From: Arabidopsis thaliana
Taxonomy: Eukaryota; Streptophyta; Magnoliopsida; Brassicales; Brassicaceae
Assembly: GCF_000001735.4 (NCBI RefSeq)
Contig: NC_003071.7
Location: forward strand, 4,085,151 to 4,149,150
Reading direction: 5' to 3'
Length of the DNA stretch: 64,000 bases
The notes beneath the pieces are model-generated. The model had not been told where the DNA came from, made no database searches, and saw nothing but the letters and a program-made list of their open reading frames with translations. Made by a program: the position numbers and the translations under genes. Positions 1-10,959 of this stretch are shown here, in pieces (within the stretch, counting starts at the first letter, position 1; every line of letters begins with the position of its first letter).

Positions 1-1430
1 CAATATATTTTTCTTGATATTTAATTTAATAATTATTGGTTTAAACAAAATTTCAGTCTTATCCATTCTATTTTAATTATACACACTCAATCTTATAAAT
101 GATATTTGAATTCTAAAAAGTAACCGATCATCATTCTATATTTAATTTAATATCTAGAAAAGAAAAAGAAAAAATAAATTTATATCTTACACATTCAATT
201 TTGTAATACAGTTTAACTATCTATGTCATCATAATAAACTCGATTTAAATTCTACACACTTCATATTGAGTGATAACATTTTCATATCAAAATAATATTT
301 ATGACATATCAAATCTATATCCTAGTTAGTATTAAAAATAATTAAAAATTAACAAAACATAATTAATAGGTCTAGGCATAATACCCCAACCCTAAGAACC
401 AACCCGAACCCGAACCCAAAATTTTCAAAGACCCGAGCGGTTCTAAACTTCAAAACCCAAAAAACCCGAACCTGAATAGGTATCCAAACATATCTCAAAT
501 ATAAGTATATATTAGTTATATTTATACTTGTATACAGAAAATATTAGGATTTTTTCGGATATTTTAATTATTTTTGTTTATTTTTAGATATATTCAAGCA
601 AAACTACTCGTGTTGTTTTGGAAATATTTTAAAAATTTCAAGTAATTTAATAGATTTGCACACAAAATTTGATATTTTAATATATAAATAAACTCGAACC
701 CTAACCCAACCTGAAATCTTAAATTACCCAAACGGGTCCTAAACTTCTAAACCCAAACCCAAAATAGCCGACCCGAACCTGACTCGAATACCAAAACGCT
801 TAGGGCTAATAATTAATTAAAAAAATAGAAATCCACAAAAATATTTAAAACCAAACATTGTTGAAAATATATTTTTTATATATGCGGTAATCTCGTAAGT
901 TAATCTTACATCATGCAAATTAATATCAAATGAGTTAAAATTAATAAATGAAAATATTCTCATTAAAAATAATTGAAAAGTTAAATCCTATAAGCTAAGC
1001 TATTTTTTCTCAAAATGTTCTATTTTCACTTATGATTACATGAGTAAAAATTCTTAAAATAAAACATAGATATAGTATCACATCAAAAGATGCAAGACGC
1101 TCCATCATACGATGAGTTAAAATTCTTAGAATAAAATATAAGTATTCAAAATTTTATTCTTATAAGTTCATTAATATTTTGTGTTTTAATTTGACGAATA
1201 AAAACATTGTATTACATTGACAAATATAATTTTATCCAACTAAAATAATGTTTAGAAAATTATATTACTATTTTAAACTTCAATGGTCTTTTTAATTAGT
1301 ATTCTTATCCATACTAAATCATACTAAATTAAATTTTGAATGACACATGTAAACATCTGATCGTTTGACTTGACATGTGGCACGATCGTATGAGTTAGTA
1401 ACTTTGAAAACCATACTTTATATAATAAGA
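1..1430. repeat. AT-rich intergenic repeat sequence
   Basis: No coding exon is visible here. Two stretches (about 375-480 and 690-800) are rich in AACCC/GAACCCGAACC motifs with similar order and spacing, so they look like two diverged copies of one repeat separated by about 300 bases. From about 1330 to 1430 the sequence matches 2210-2308, including a shared GAGTTAGTAACTTT core just before a TATATAATAA stretch. This is the inner side of a Helitron 5' end in minus orientation. Which repeat families are present could not be named from sight. Confidence 0.5.
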
Positions 1431-2308
1431 CTAGATAAGAACCGCCTAAATAGGCGGGTGTATGATATAAATTTATAAAATTTATTTAAATATTTATCAA
1501 TAATATTTAAACTTTATATAGTAAATAGTAATCTACACACTTTTTTTAATATTTAATGTAGTAATTTTTGTATGAAATAAATTGTAATCATAGACATTCA
1601 ATTTTACTTATATTTTAACTATCTATTTCATCATAATAAACTATTTTGTTATTCATAACATAAAAACTACATTCGGACACTCTATGGAAACGACATCCCG
1701 TTTGTATCCTCTAACAATGTCGGACTTACAACTGTCGGACAAACATCAAATAAATACAAACCGAGCAGTAATTAAAACACATAGTTTGCTAATCCATTCA
1801 CTATGCGATTAGCTTTACTATATACATGAGTAACCTCGACTATGTTGTCCCTAAGATACATATATCTTATTGATGTTATTTGAATTTTAAATAGTAATGT
1901 AACTCATATGTTTTTCAGTATGTAATTTAGTATTTCTTTAAACCAAATTTCAATCTTACAAATTCGATTTTGCAATACAATTTAAATATCTATTTTACCA
2001 TAGTAAAATATATAATTTAATTCAATACACTCCATCTTATTGTTAGTTTTCTATATAATTTAATTCTAGACATTCTATCTTATTGTTAGTTTTCCATTTT
2101 AGTTAAGAAAATTATAAGTTTATTTTTTATATATAAACATATAAATTAATAAATGTAAATTTTTTTTTTTTTTTAGTTTTCTATTTTCTTTTAGGAAAAA
2201 CTAAAAAAAAAAAATCAAACACATGTCAAAATCTGAGATCGTTCAAATAATCACGTGTCATGATCTCGTGAGTTAGTAACTTTCAAAACCGTACTTTATA
2301 TAATAAAA
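1431..2308 (-). mobile_element. Helitron-like element, minus strand
   Basis: Read on the minus strand, the left edge is a Helitron 3' end: a perfect 7-bp hairpin (CCGCCTA/TAGGCGG, 1442-1457), then about 10 bases, then CTAG (1431-1434) followed by T. The right edge, just before the next CTAG at 2309, shows the TTTATATAATAA stretch that also precedes position 1431, read as a degraded 5' end. No transposase ORF is present, so the copy is non-autonomous. It abuts the next Helitron head to tail. The 5' TC dinucleotide is not clear here, so the exact right border is inferred. Confidence 0.55.
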
Positions 2309-2646
2309 CTAGGTTATGAACCCACGCTAGATTAGAGCTAGTCTATTTGTAAATCTAGTATTTCAATCACATCATGATAGGCTCATGACTAAATATTGGA
2401 TTGGCAGAATTTGAATATCATAATGTACGCTTAACAAACCAAACACTCTTTAATCCCTCTTCACCTCACCTTCTTGTGAAAAAATCTTTCACATACTTCT
2501 TTCCTACGGTGTCTCTTTCCATCATTTTATGAACTAATTAGATGCAAAATATGTTAATTATTGATGTGATAACTCTCGATTAGTCATTTTAAATCCTACG
2601 TGGACACCTTTAGAAGCAAATAGCTTCAACTTTTATATAGTATAGA
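2309..2646 (-). mobile_element. Short non-autonomous Helitron (338 bp)
   Basis: On the minus strand this begins TCTATACTATATAAAAG (ending at plus position 2646) and ends CTAG (2309-2312). The flanking bases are A before and T after, which is the A|TC...CTRR|T insertion rule for Helitrons. A related 5' end recurs near 3740-3847. The element is too short to code for a Rep/helicase protein and must have been moved in trans. The subterminal hairpin near the CTAG end is weak compared with the copy at 1431. Confidence 0.7.
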
Positions 2647-3847
2647 TTCATATTTTTCTACGAAGAGCTATCACTCTCCCAATCTTTTTGCAAGCACTCA
2701 TTTTATTTGTTTCATTCTTTCTTACAGTGTCTCTTTCCATCCCCTTTTGATTTTGTCTAAGCAATATGTGCCATACCTTCTAAACTTTTCACATGCTCCA
2801 TATATCTTCTTCGAAAATCTCTTTTTCTTTGCTTGTTAGTATAAGCATTTTTCAAGCAAGATGTTCTTTGTTTTGTTTTCTGTTATAAGCTTCAAAATTG
2901 TTACTGAACTCTATCACTTCTCTCTTTTGATGCAGTTTAGATCCTCTTCACCTTCACGCTTCCTAGACTGAAAGACCTCAATTTATATCTTTGAGAACCT
3001 GATTCAAATTGATACGAATAAAAACACCACCATCAAACCACGTTCTTGTTACGTTTCTTTAACGCTTAAAGACCAAACACACCTTAATCTCTCTTCACTT
3101 CACCTTCTTGTGAACAAATCTTTTATATACTTCTTATCTACAATGTCTATTTCTGTTTTCTTATCATTTTGTCTAAGCTCTGCATACCCTACCTTCCAAA
3201 CTTTTCACATGCTCTATATTTGTTTTTTGAAAATCCCTTTTTCCTTGTTAGTAAGTCGATAGGTAGCTGAGTCAAGTCAATAAACTCTTTGTTTGAACTC
3301 TCAAGAATAAAATTCCGGTTTTGCTTTGTTTTGTTTTTTTATTATTCTAACAAAATGTTTTATCTTCTAAATTGGTTTTAAACTCTATTAGTTTTCTACT
3401 TTGATGTTGCAGTTTAGATTATCTTCACTTTTATGCTTCCCAGGTTAAAAGACCTCAACTTATATGACTAACATTATAGCTAAAAATGCTAACTAATGAC
3501 ATGTCTAACCGCGATTCGTTGTTTCAAATCCAATAAGGACATCCTAAGAAGCAAATAGCATCGACTTATAATGTGGCTGCTCTGGATTAGTTAGGTAAAA
3601 TCCTATACAGGTTTGGGTTTAATATTACATAATTAAAATTACTGAAATTCCTTTTCTAAAAGTTTAAATTTAATATTTGTTATTTTCCTTTTTTATTATT
3701 TTAAAATAGAAAGTAATTACTATTTTCAAAAATATTAATTAATTAGCGGCTAAATATGTTAATTATTGATGTACCAACTCCAGATTTGTTATTTTAAATG
3801 CTATGTGGACGCCTTTAAAAGCAAATAGCTTCAACTTTTATATAGTA
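2647..3847 (-). repeat. Helitron-derived block with internal tandem duplication
   Basis: Segments near 2437-2530, 2670-2985 and 3060-3465 are diverged copies of the same sequence: all contain CTTCACCTT-type strings and ACTTTTCACATGCTC, and the last two share a GCAGTTTAGAT region followed by GACCTCAA. The block ends at about 3847 with a second copy of the Helitron 5' terminal sequence (AGCTTCAACTTTTATATAGTA on plus), here with TC changed to TG. No coding frame is supported. Confidence 0.45.
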
Positions 3848-3965
3848 TCAAGGTTTTAATATAGGAAAAAAAGGAAAATTTACTAGGAAGACCCATATGT
3901 TAGGTTTAATTACTAGAATGATATACCAAAAATATGAGTTATATGAGTTGTTAATATTTGCTAAT

Positions 3966-4024
3966 GGGAACAATTCACTGATGCTGTGAGATACTTTGAA
4001 TAACAGTATCAGTGAATTGTTCCC
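3966..4024. repeat. Perfect 17-bp inverted repeat at the UNG break
   Basis: GGGAACAATTCACTGAT at 3966-3982 is exactly reverse-complemented at 4008-4024, with 25 bases between. The right arm is genuine UNG exon sequence (the codons for W-E-Q-F-T-D). The left arm is an inverted copy that begins where homology to UNG stops. This pattern suggests a fold-back or template switch during the event that removed the UNG C-terminus. Confidence 0.8.
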
Positions 4025-4333
4025 ATCCTTTCTTTGCATGTGAATTAGGCTGTTTACACTTTACTGAATTAGAAAGCAAGTTAACCGACATATTTGTGAG
4101 AAGAATTTTAGGATTTTGACAGTTTTATACATATAAGGTCGTCACACGATAAGAGACACTACCTGTAAGAACAACATTCAGCAACAACACACCCTAAAAA
4201 GAAAACCAAAAGTGAATTGCTTTACCTTCTCCAAGTAAAACTGAGAATTGATGGCACCAATAAGTAGAGATGTTCCATTTACCTCCATAACCCATTTCTG
4301 AAGATTACCGTGACGTGGGATGGAACAGCCAAC

Positions 4334-5909
4334 TGATAGACTTTAGTGGTATTAAACTTATTTGGGACATAAAATTAGTCAATTTCAAGTCACTTGGTCT
4401 CAGAACCCTATACGAGTGGTCGGCCCTAGTCGAAACGCTCCCAGGCACAATTACCAAGGCTTCTTCTTTGCTCAAGTTCTCTGACGCCGATGAAGCCATG
4501 GCTCACCGGCGTCGGGTTTCCTTCTTTTGTTTCTGCTTTTCCATTTTTTTCTCTTTAGTTACAACTTGGTTTCAATTTAGAATCATTTTCTGTGATTTGA
4601 CTTTCGCCCAGATCCTACAAAGTTGGTTCACCGACTTGTTGTTCGGTGTCTCCTTGCTCTCATCTAGGGTAGATCTATTCCCGGTGTGTTACCAGAGGCC
4701 CTTTCACCAGCCGCTAGGATACCCCAGATATGCTTTTCACGAGGTTAGATATGTCGCTCTTCTCTTCTCCTTCGTCCCCCTGGAATCGCTTTTCCCCGAT
4801 TCAGGGATGTTCTCTGGCGCCTCCTCCGACCCCCCGCCGACCACCATCCTCTCATCCTCAGCCATCCTCACAGTTCTCAAGACAGTTGACGATGGAAGAC
4901 CAAGACGGGACGTGGTGACGCTTTCTCCAACGATGAACAATTCCTCTTGGATGGGCCATTTTTCTGAGATGGGCCTGGGCTTTTGCATCTATTGGGCCTA
5001 TGGTGCCTAGTAAGTGTTTTCTACACATGCTTTCGTCTAAAGTTTTTCAAGTTGGTTGCTTCTTTGTTCTACTCAAGTGGCCATGCTGCCTTGTATTTCT
5101 TCGGCTTGTTACGACTCAACCTCTTAACTTCCTCCCTCGTGGAGAGATCAATTTCCTTACCTTCCTCCACTTTGGAGAGGCACTTACCACCATTTTCCTC
5201 CTACTTGGAGAAGTTGTTTAAAAGCTTGGCCGTGATGACTTCAAGAGCTCAAAGGTTTGTTCATTCGCCTTTCATGGCTTATGAACATTTCACCTCAGAT
5301 CTTCTACAGATCCGAGAGTGGAAAATCGATGTCCAAGCGATCAACTATGAAGTCCCCTCGAAGGTGCTTCCGGTTATTATCCTAGATTTTAACCTTCTAT
5401 CTTATTTTATCTATGCTTTGTATTTTAGCTTTGTATCAACTTTGAAGTTTTGAGATGTGGACTCTTTGGCAAAGAGCTCCTTCATTCCTCGTATTGTAAC
5501 CGCATATTAAGATTAATATAAGTTGAGAGACAAAAAAAAAAAAAAAAAAAAAACTTATTTGGAAACCAATAATCAAGCCAATCTTAAAACATTTCCTAAG
5601 ATTAATGAAACTCTCAATGTTTAGATATTACAAAGATTGGAATCAAAACAAATGAAAGATGAGATTAGATTCTCAGCATCTCTTCAAATCTAATCTCTCC
5701 ATATGATAGTCTCATGTTGACTAATCCTCCACTTGATTCAACATGCCACTCTCCACAGCATCTCTTCTTTATTTATATTCATCAATCCCAAGGCACAACC
5801 TTAACCCTTCGTACGTGTGATCCCTGTCACATCCTTAACCGCCAAACTCGTCACGTGTGACACATTGTCCTTCTTGTTTCTTCTGAAATACACCCTATGC
5901 AGCTTATCA
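4334..5909 (-). repeat. 3' LTR of the chromovirus, with nested insertion
   Basis: 4334-4365 and 5563-5909 together align with the 5' LTR at 10581-10959; both LTRs total exactly 379 bp once the 1197-bp insertion (4366-5562) is removed. Ends are TGATA and TATCA. The two LTRs differ at a number of scattered sites, so the insertion is not recent. Confidence 0.9.
4366..5562 (+). mobile_element. Poly(A)-tailed LINE-type retrocopy inside an LTR
   Basis: The insert ends in an uninterrupted A run of about 20 bases (5532-5553) and is flanked by a 12-bp duplication AAACTTATTTGG (4354-4365 and 5551-5562), the hallmark of L1-type target-primed reverse transcription. The left part holds CT-rich leader-like sequence and short proline/serine-rich open frames (about 4315-5010), including one starting MSLFSSPSSPWNRF that resembles the proline-rich start of a plant LINE ORF1. 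The right part is AT-rich like a LINE 3' UTR. No reverse transcriptase is present. An internally deleted LINE is the best reading; a processed pseudogene of an unrecognised mRNA is the alternative. Confidence 0.75.
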
Positions 5910-8879
5910 ATACCCACGCATTCGAAATGCAGCTTGTCCCCAAGTGCAAAGGTTGGGAATTGCGCCAACAACTCCTTCACAATGACCCATGTATTCTCCT
6001 GGGACGACAACCCTTTCCATTGAATCAAACCTTCCAAGTACCCCTCCTCATTGTAGCGAGTATCCAAGATCTCCTCTGGTTCCATAGTGAACTCTCCTAT
6101 TTCACCATAAATATCAGGAAGAGGGTTCACTTCTGCTGCTTGTCCCAACACGAACTTCAATAAGGACACATGAAAGACCGGATGGATTTTGGATCCCTCT
6201 TGAAGCTTAAGTCTGTAAGCCGCCTTGCCAATGCGTTCAAGCACTTCAAAGAGTCCATAGTACTTAGTAGCAAGTTTTTGGCAAACTCTTCGAGTGACTG
6301 AATGCTGCCTGTAAGGTCTGAGCTTCAGATAAACAAAGTCACCCACCTTGAACTCCACATCTCCGCGATGTTTGTTTGCATTGTTTTTCATCAGCTGTTG
6401 AGTAAGAGTCAGCTGATCTTTAATCCGTCCTAGCATCATGTCACTGTCCTTGAGCAGTCGCTCCAAATCAACATTTGTTGTTGAGTGTTCTTCATACTTC
6501 AACAAAGTTGGAGGAGGTCGACCATACACAACCTGAAAAGGAGTTGTCTTTAAAGATGTGTGAAAAGAGGTGTTGTACCATAATTCAGCCCAAGCCAGGA
6601 ATTTCTACCATGTCTGTGGATGAGACGAAGCCAAGCATCTGAGGTAAGCTTCCAGACTGCGATTAGTAAGTTCTATTTGGCCGTCAGTTTCAAAATGGAA
6701 CGATGTGCTATGTTTCAGTTTAGTACCCGCCTGCTTGAAGTACTCTCTCCAGAAATTGCTTAGAAAGATCATGTCCCTATCTTAGACGATGAAGTAGGGT
6801 AGCCATGCAAGCGGACTATTTCTTGTATGAAACTAGAGGCGACATCAGCAGCAGTAAACGGGTGACGCAACCCAATGAAGTTAGCATACTTGCTCAATCT
6901 GTCCACCACCACCAGAATGACATTAATGCCATTAGAAAAGGGTAACCCTTCGATAAAATCCATAGTGAGATCCTCCCAAACTTTCTCAGGGATAGGTAGT
7001 GGTTGCAGCAACCCCGCCGGAGACCGAGTAGATGTCTTATGAGTCTGACACACTTGGCATTCAACCAAAAAACGCTGCACGTCTTTCACCAACCCGGTCC
7101 AATGAAATGACTGTTGAATTCGTTTCATTGTCATAAAGACACCATAGTGTCCTCCAAGCTTCCCCTCATGACCTTCAGATAGGATTAGAGGTATGAACTG
7201 GGAATTGTTTGGAATGACTAACCTGTTCTTGTACCACAATCTGTTGTCTTTGACTGCAAAACCTTGTTTGTAGGACAAACCCGACATAATGATGTTGATG
7301 GTGCGTTGGAGTGCTGCATCCAACTCAATTTCCTTATAGATGTCTTGAAGTTGAATCACGCCAAGGACTTTCAAAGCAAACATGGCTGAGTGTACCGTAG
7401 CTGAAGAAGTAGGCATCATTCTGGATAAACCATCTGCAGCTTTGTTGTCGATGCCTGGCTTATAGATGATGTCAAAGGTATAGTTGAGGAGTTTACTGAG
7501 CCAATTTTGATATTCCAGTGACACTTCTCGTTGCTCCAGCAGAAATTTCAGACTCTTCTGATCAGTATGAACCACAAATCGTCTCCCCAAAAGATAATGA
7601 CGCCATTTCTGAACTGCCATCACTATTGTCATGAGTTCCCTTTCATAGATTGGTTTAAGTTGTTCCCTTGCAGTGAGCCCATAGCTAAAGTATGCGATAG
7701 GTTGATGATCTTGCTTTAGCACTGCCCCCAGTCCAAAACCTGATGCATCATATTCCACAACAAAAGGTTTCTCAAAATTTGGTAATGCAAGCACCAGAGC
7801 AGAAACCATTGCAGTCTTAAGGGTATCAAAAGCCAACTGAGGCGCATGTGACCACTGGAACTGATCCTTGCGCAATAGTTCCGTTAATGGTTTGGCTAAC
7901 ACCCCATACCCTTTGACAAAATGACGATAGTATCCTGTCAGACCGAAAATCCAAACAATTCCTTGACTGATTTAGGAGTTGGCCAGTGAATCATTGCCTC
8001 TGTTTTAGACGGATCTGTGGCTACCCCGTGAGCCGAGATCACATGTCCCAAATAATCAATCTGAGACTGTCTAAGTAGGCACTTCTTGCGGTTGGCAAAT
8101 AGCTGATGTTTGGCAAGCACTTCCATGACCAATGTGAGATGTTTAACATGGTTAGTGAGGTTGTTGCTGTAGATTAATATATCATCAAAGAAAACCAGCA
8201 CGAATTTCCCGAGAAAAGGCCCAAAAAGCTCATTCATGAGTGATTGAAACGAAGCTGGTGCATTTGTGAGGCCAAAAGGCATCACGAGGAACTCAAAATG
8301 GCCGTCATGAGTACGAAAAGCTGTCTTCTCGATGTCATCTTCCCGCATCCTTATTTGATGGTAACCCAAACAAAGATCCAACTTGGAGAAGATTGTTGTG
8401 CCATGTAATTCATCCAAAAGTTCATCGATCATGGGAATGGGAAATTTGTCAAGAACGGTGACTCTGTTGAGGGCTCTATAGTCAACACAAAACCTCCACG
8501 AGCCATCTTTCTTTTTCACCAGCAAGACAAGACTGGAGAAAGGGCTCTTACTGGGGCGAATAATACCACATTGAAGCATGTCACGTACTAGAGTCTCCAT
8601 AGCGTCTTTGTGAGCATGGGGGTACCTGTACGGTCTGATGCTAATGGAGCCTGCTTGTGGTAAGAGTTTGATTGCATGTTCCCTGCCTCTAACTGGTGGA
8701 AGTGTCGTTGGTGTTGTAAAGACCTCTGCATAAGATTCCAACACTGAGGACAGTTGTGCCAGAATGTGTGACTCTTGTGTCTCCCCACTTGGCTCGCAAC
8801 GCTTGTGAACTGATATTGGAACAGGCGTTAATGATTTGAGAGACAACTTTGTCTGAGCTAAAGTTGGTTCACCCGACAA
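5801..8879 (-). pseudogene. Chromovirus pol: RT, RNase H, integrase, chromodomain
   Basis: Three minus-strand frames follow each other. 8879-7938 holds the reverse transcriptase with [14 protein letters not shown] and the catalytic FFDDIL box. 7902-6769 holds RNase H ([23 protein letters not shown]), the integrase zinc finger (H-H, then CQVCQTH) and the core starting [11 protein letters not shown]. 6529-5801 holds the integrase C-terminus (RIGKAAYRLKL, IHPVFHVSLLK) and a chromodomain (EEILDTRY...LIQWKG...ENTW). The core is broken between about 6530 and 6780, and another shift lies near 7920. The final frame runs on into the 3' LTR and stops at 5801. Chromodomains of this type bind histone marks and steer integration. 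Confidence 0.9.
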
Positions 8880-10482
8880 TGTTATCTATCTGCCCTGGTG
8901 CCAGAAAAAACAGCTTCTCCTTATCCCAATTAGCATTACTGTCTCCCATTGTCTTGTGCCATGCGATGCCTAAAATGAGATCAACATTTCCCAACTCCAA
9001 AGTGATGAAATCATTGACAAATTCGTGACCCTGAACAGTGAAATGGACATCTTTGGAGACACCAGAACCCTGAACCATGATACTCGTACCCAGCTTAATG
9101 TTAAAGCCCTTGGCCCGCTGAGTGCCGGACTTTGTTTTCTCTGTCACTTTTGGTGTGATGAAGTTGTGTGTAGCCCCACTATCTAACATCACCACCATGT
9201 CGTGTTTACCGATAGTGCCACGCATCATCATTGTGTGCTCAGATGGAAGACCAACAAAGTACGTGTAGGATAAAGACATATTTGTGAGTTGTGGCTCTTC
9301 TTCTTCATACCCATGAACCACAGCCAGCACTTGTAGGTCCTTATTAGCACAAACATGGCCTTTGAAATAGTGAGCATCACACTTAAAGCATAACCCTTTG
9401 CGACGTTTCTCATCAAGTTCTACATCCGTGAAATGTTTTCGCGGTCTTGATATAATAGGTGTTGCTCTCTCCTTGGTTCCCGATGGTTCTGTGATGAAAG
9501 GCCTAGATTTCCAAACCAGAGGCTGGTAGGGTACCAACGCTCTGCTCTCGGACTGGATTTTGGACCCTCCTTTGCCACTCTGCAGTTCTTTCAGTACCAC
9601 TCGGTGAATCAGACTGGACTCCATATCTCTCGCTACCCCAATCATTTCTGGTAGATTCTGCAGGTTCCACATGTGTACTATCTCCTGCATTTTCAAGGAA
9701 AGACCATTTAAGAATATCTCTTCAAGTTTGATGTCGTCAAGGCCTGAGACCTGAGACGAGAGATCCTCAAACTGGTGGATGTACTCCACCACGAAGCCTG
9801 TCTGTTTGATGCATAACAGACTTTGACTTGGACCACGACTCTTAAGGTTACCAAAACGCAGTAACAACCGAACCTTGAACTGCGGCCAGCTTGTAAACCC
9901 TTGACGGTTCACCGCCCAGTTATACCAACTTAAAGCATCCCCTGTTAAGCTGACGGAGACCAGCTCGAGAAACCCCCCATCCGGAAAAAATGCTCGACGC
10001 GGGCAATCTAGCTGTAAGTGTCTACACCGTCAAACAGTGGCATATCCACGTTCTTAAGAAGCTTGTCGCGGTTGTTAAAACCCAGATCTCGTCGTATTGG
10101 CTCTGCGAACGTTGCTGATGGGTGGAAACGCGAGTCCTGAGACTTGGGGGGACGCACTAGATCCGCCATGTTCCTTGCCACTGTCGCGGCTTGGAAAAGA
10201 GTGGATGAGCATGTCGAGTTGACGGTGAAACTCTTGCATCCGGGCGTCAGATGTGTTGAAACGAGACATCAAAGCTTCGATATTTGTTGTCGCAACATCC
10301 AACTTTTTGTCTGGTAAACGTTTTCCCTCACCAACGTCTTTGATTTGTAGCGCCATTGTTCCTATCTTCTCATAAATATCACCAAACATGTCTGATTGTT
10401 CCTCCGATGACGAAACCTTTCGAATCGGAGGTAAAATCGCCTTGTCTGCCATAGCTTTGTTTGTCGATAGAGAGAGAAACAA
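8869..10482 (-). pseudogene. Chromovirus gag and protease
   Basis: 10482-10075 encodes a gag N-terminus with a predicted coiled-coil-like stretch (about residues 35-95). After a frame break the capsid-like region continues at 9912 (TSWPQFKVRLLLRFGN, YIHQFEDLSSQVSGL). A Cys/His knuckle follows (CFKCDAHYFKGHVC) and then the aspartic protease active site VVMLDSGATHNFITPK near residue 245 of the 9912-8869 frame. Gag packages the RNA and the protease cuts the polyprotein. The break between about 10074 and 9913 shows the frame is not intact. Confidence 0.88.
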
Positions 10483-10580
10483 GGTTTTAGGTGTAGAGCC
10501 CCCAAAATTGCGGCTTAACCTAATTTCTTGATGAGTGGCTATTTCTCCCTCTACGTGTCACCCAGTCACGACGCACCAAT

Positions 10581-10959
10581 TGATAGACTTTAGTGATATT
10601 AAACTTATTTGGAAACCAATAATCAAGCCTATCTTAATAAGTTTCCTCAGATTAATGAAACTCTCAATGTTTAAATATTACAAAGATTGGAATCAAAACA
10701 AATGAAAGATGAGATTAGATTCTCATCATCTTTTCAAATCTAATCTCTCCATATGATAATCTCATGTCGACTAATCCGCCACTTGATTCAACATGCCACT
10801 CTCCACAGCATCTCTTCTTTATTTATACTCATCAATCCCAAGGCACAACCTTAACCCTTCGTACGTGTGATCCCTGTCACATCCTCAACCGCCAAACTCG
10901 TCACGTGTGACACATTTTCCTTCTTGTTTCTTCTGAAGTACACCATGTGCAGCTTATCA
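10581..10959 (-). repeat. 5' LTR of the chromovirus
   Basis: 379 bp, TGATAGACTTTAGTG at the left and GCAGCTTATCA at the right. On the minus strand the sequence immediately after it (ATTGGTGCGTCGTGACTGGG, just left of 10581) is where the primer-binding site should be. I could not assign the tRNA with confidence. Confidence 0.9.

Larger units (their letters stand above)
4334..10959 (-). mobile_element. Chromodomain Ty3/gypsy LTR retrotransposon
   Basis: Complete insertion bounded by TGATA...TATCA LTRs and an exact 5-bp target duplication CCAAC (4329-4333 and 10960-10964). The 5' LTR is 10581-10959 and the 3' LTR is 4334-5909 with a later insertion; without it both are 379 bp. The interior carries gag, protease, RT, RNase H and integrase with a C-terminal chromodomain, all on the minus strand. 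Without the nested insertion the element is about 5.4 kb. Small size, short LTRs and the chromodomain fit a Reina/Tekay-type chromovirus. It lies in exon 3 of UNG in the same orientation as the gene. Frame breaks show it is no longer autonomous. Confidence 0.92.

Noticed and set aside
3848-4039. 63-residue minus-strand frame
   Set aside because: It overlaps UNG exon 5 and its fold-back; the reading is a by-product of the inverted repeat.
4315-5010. 231-residue plus-strand frame across the retrocopy border
   Set aside because: Its start lies in the chromovirus LTR and it crosses the insertion junction, so it cannot be an original gene.
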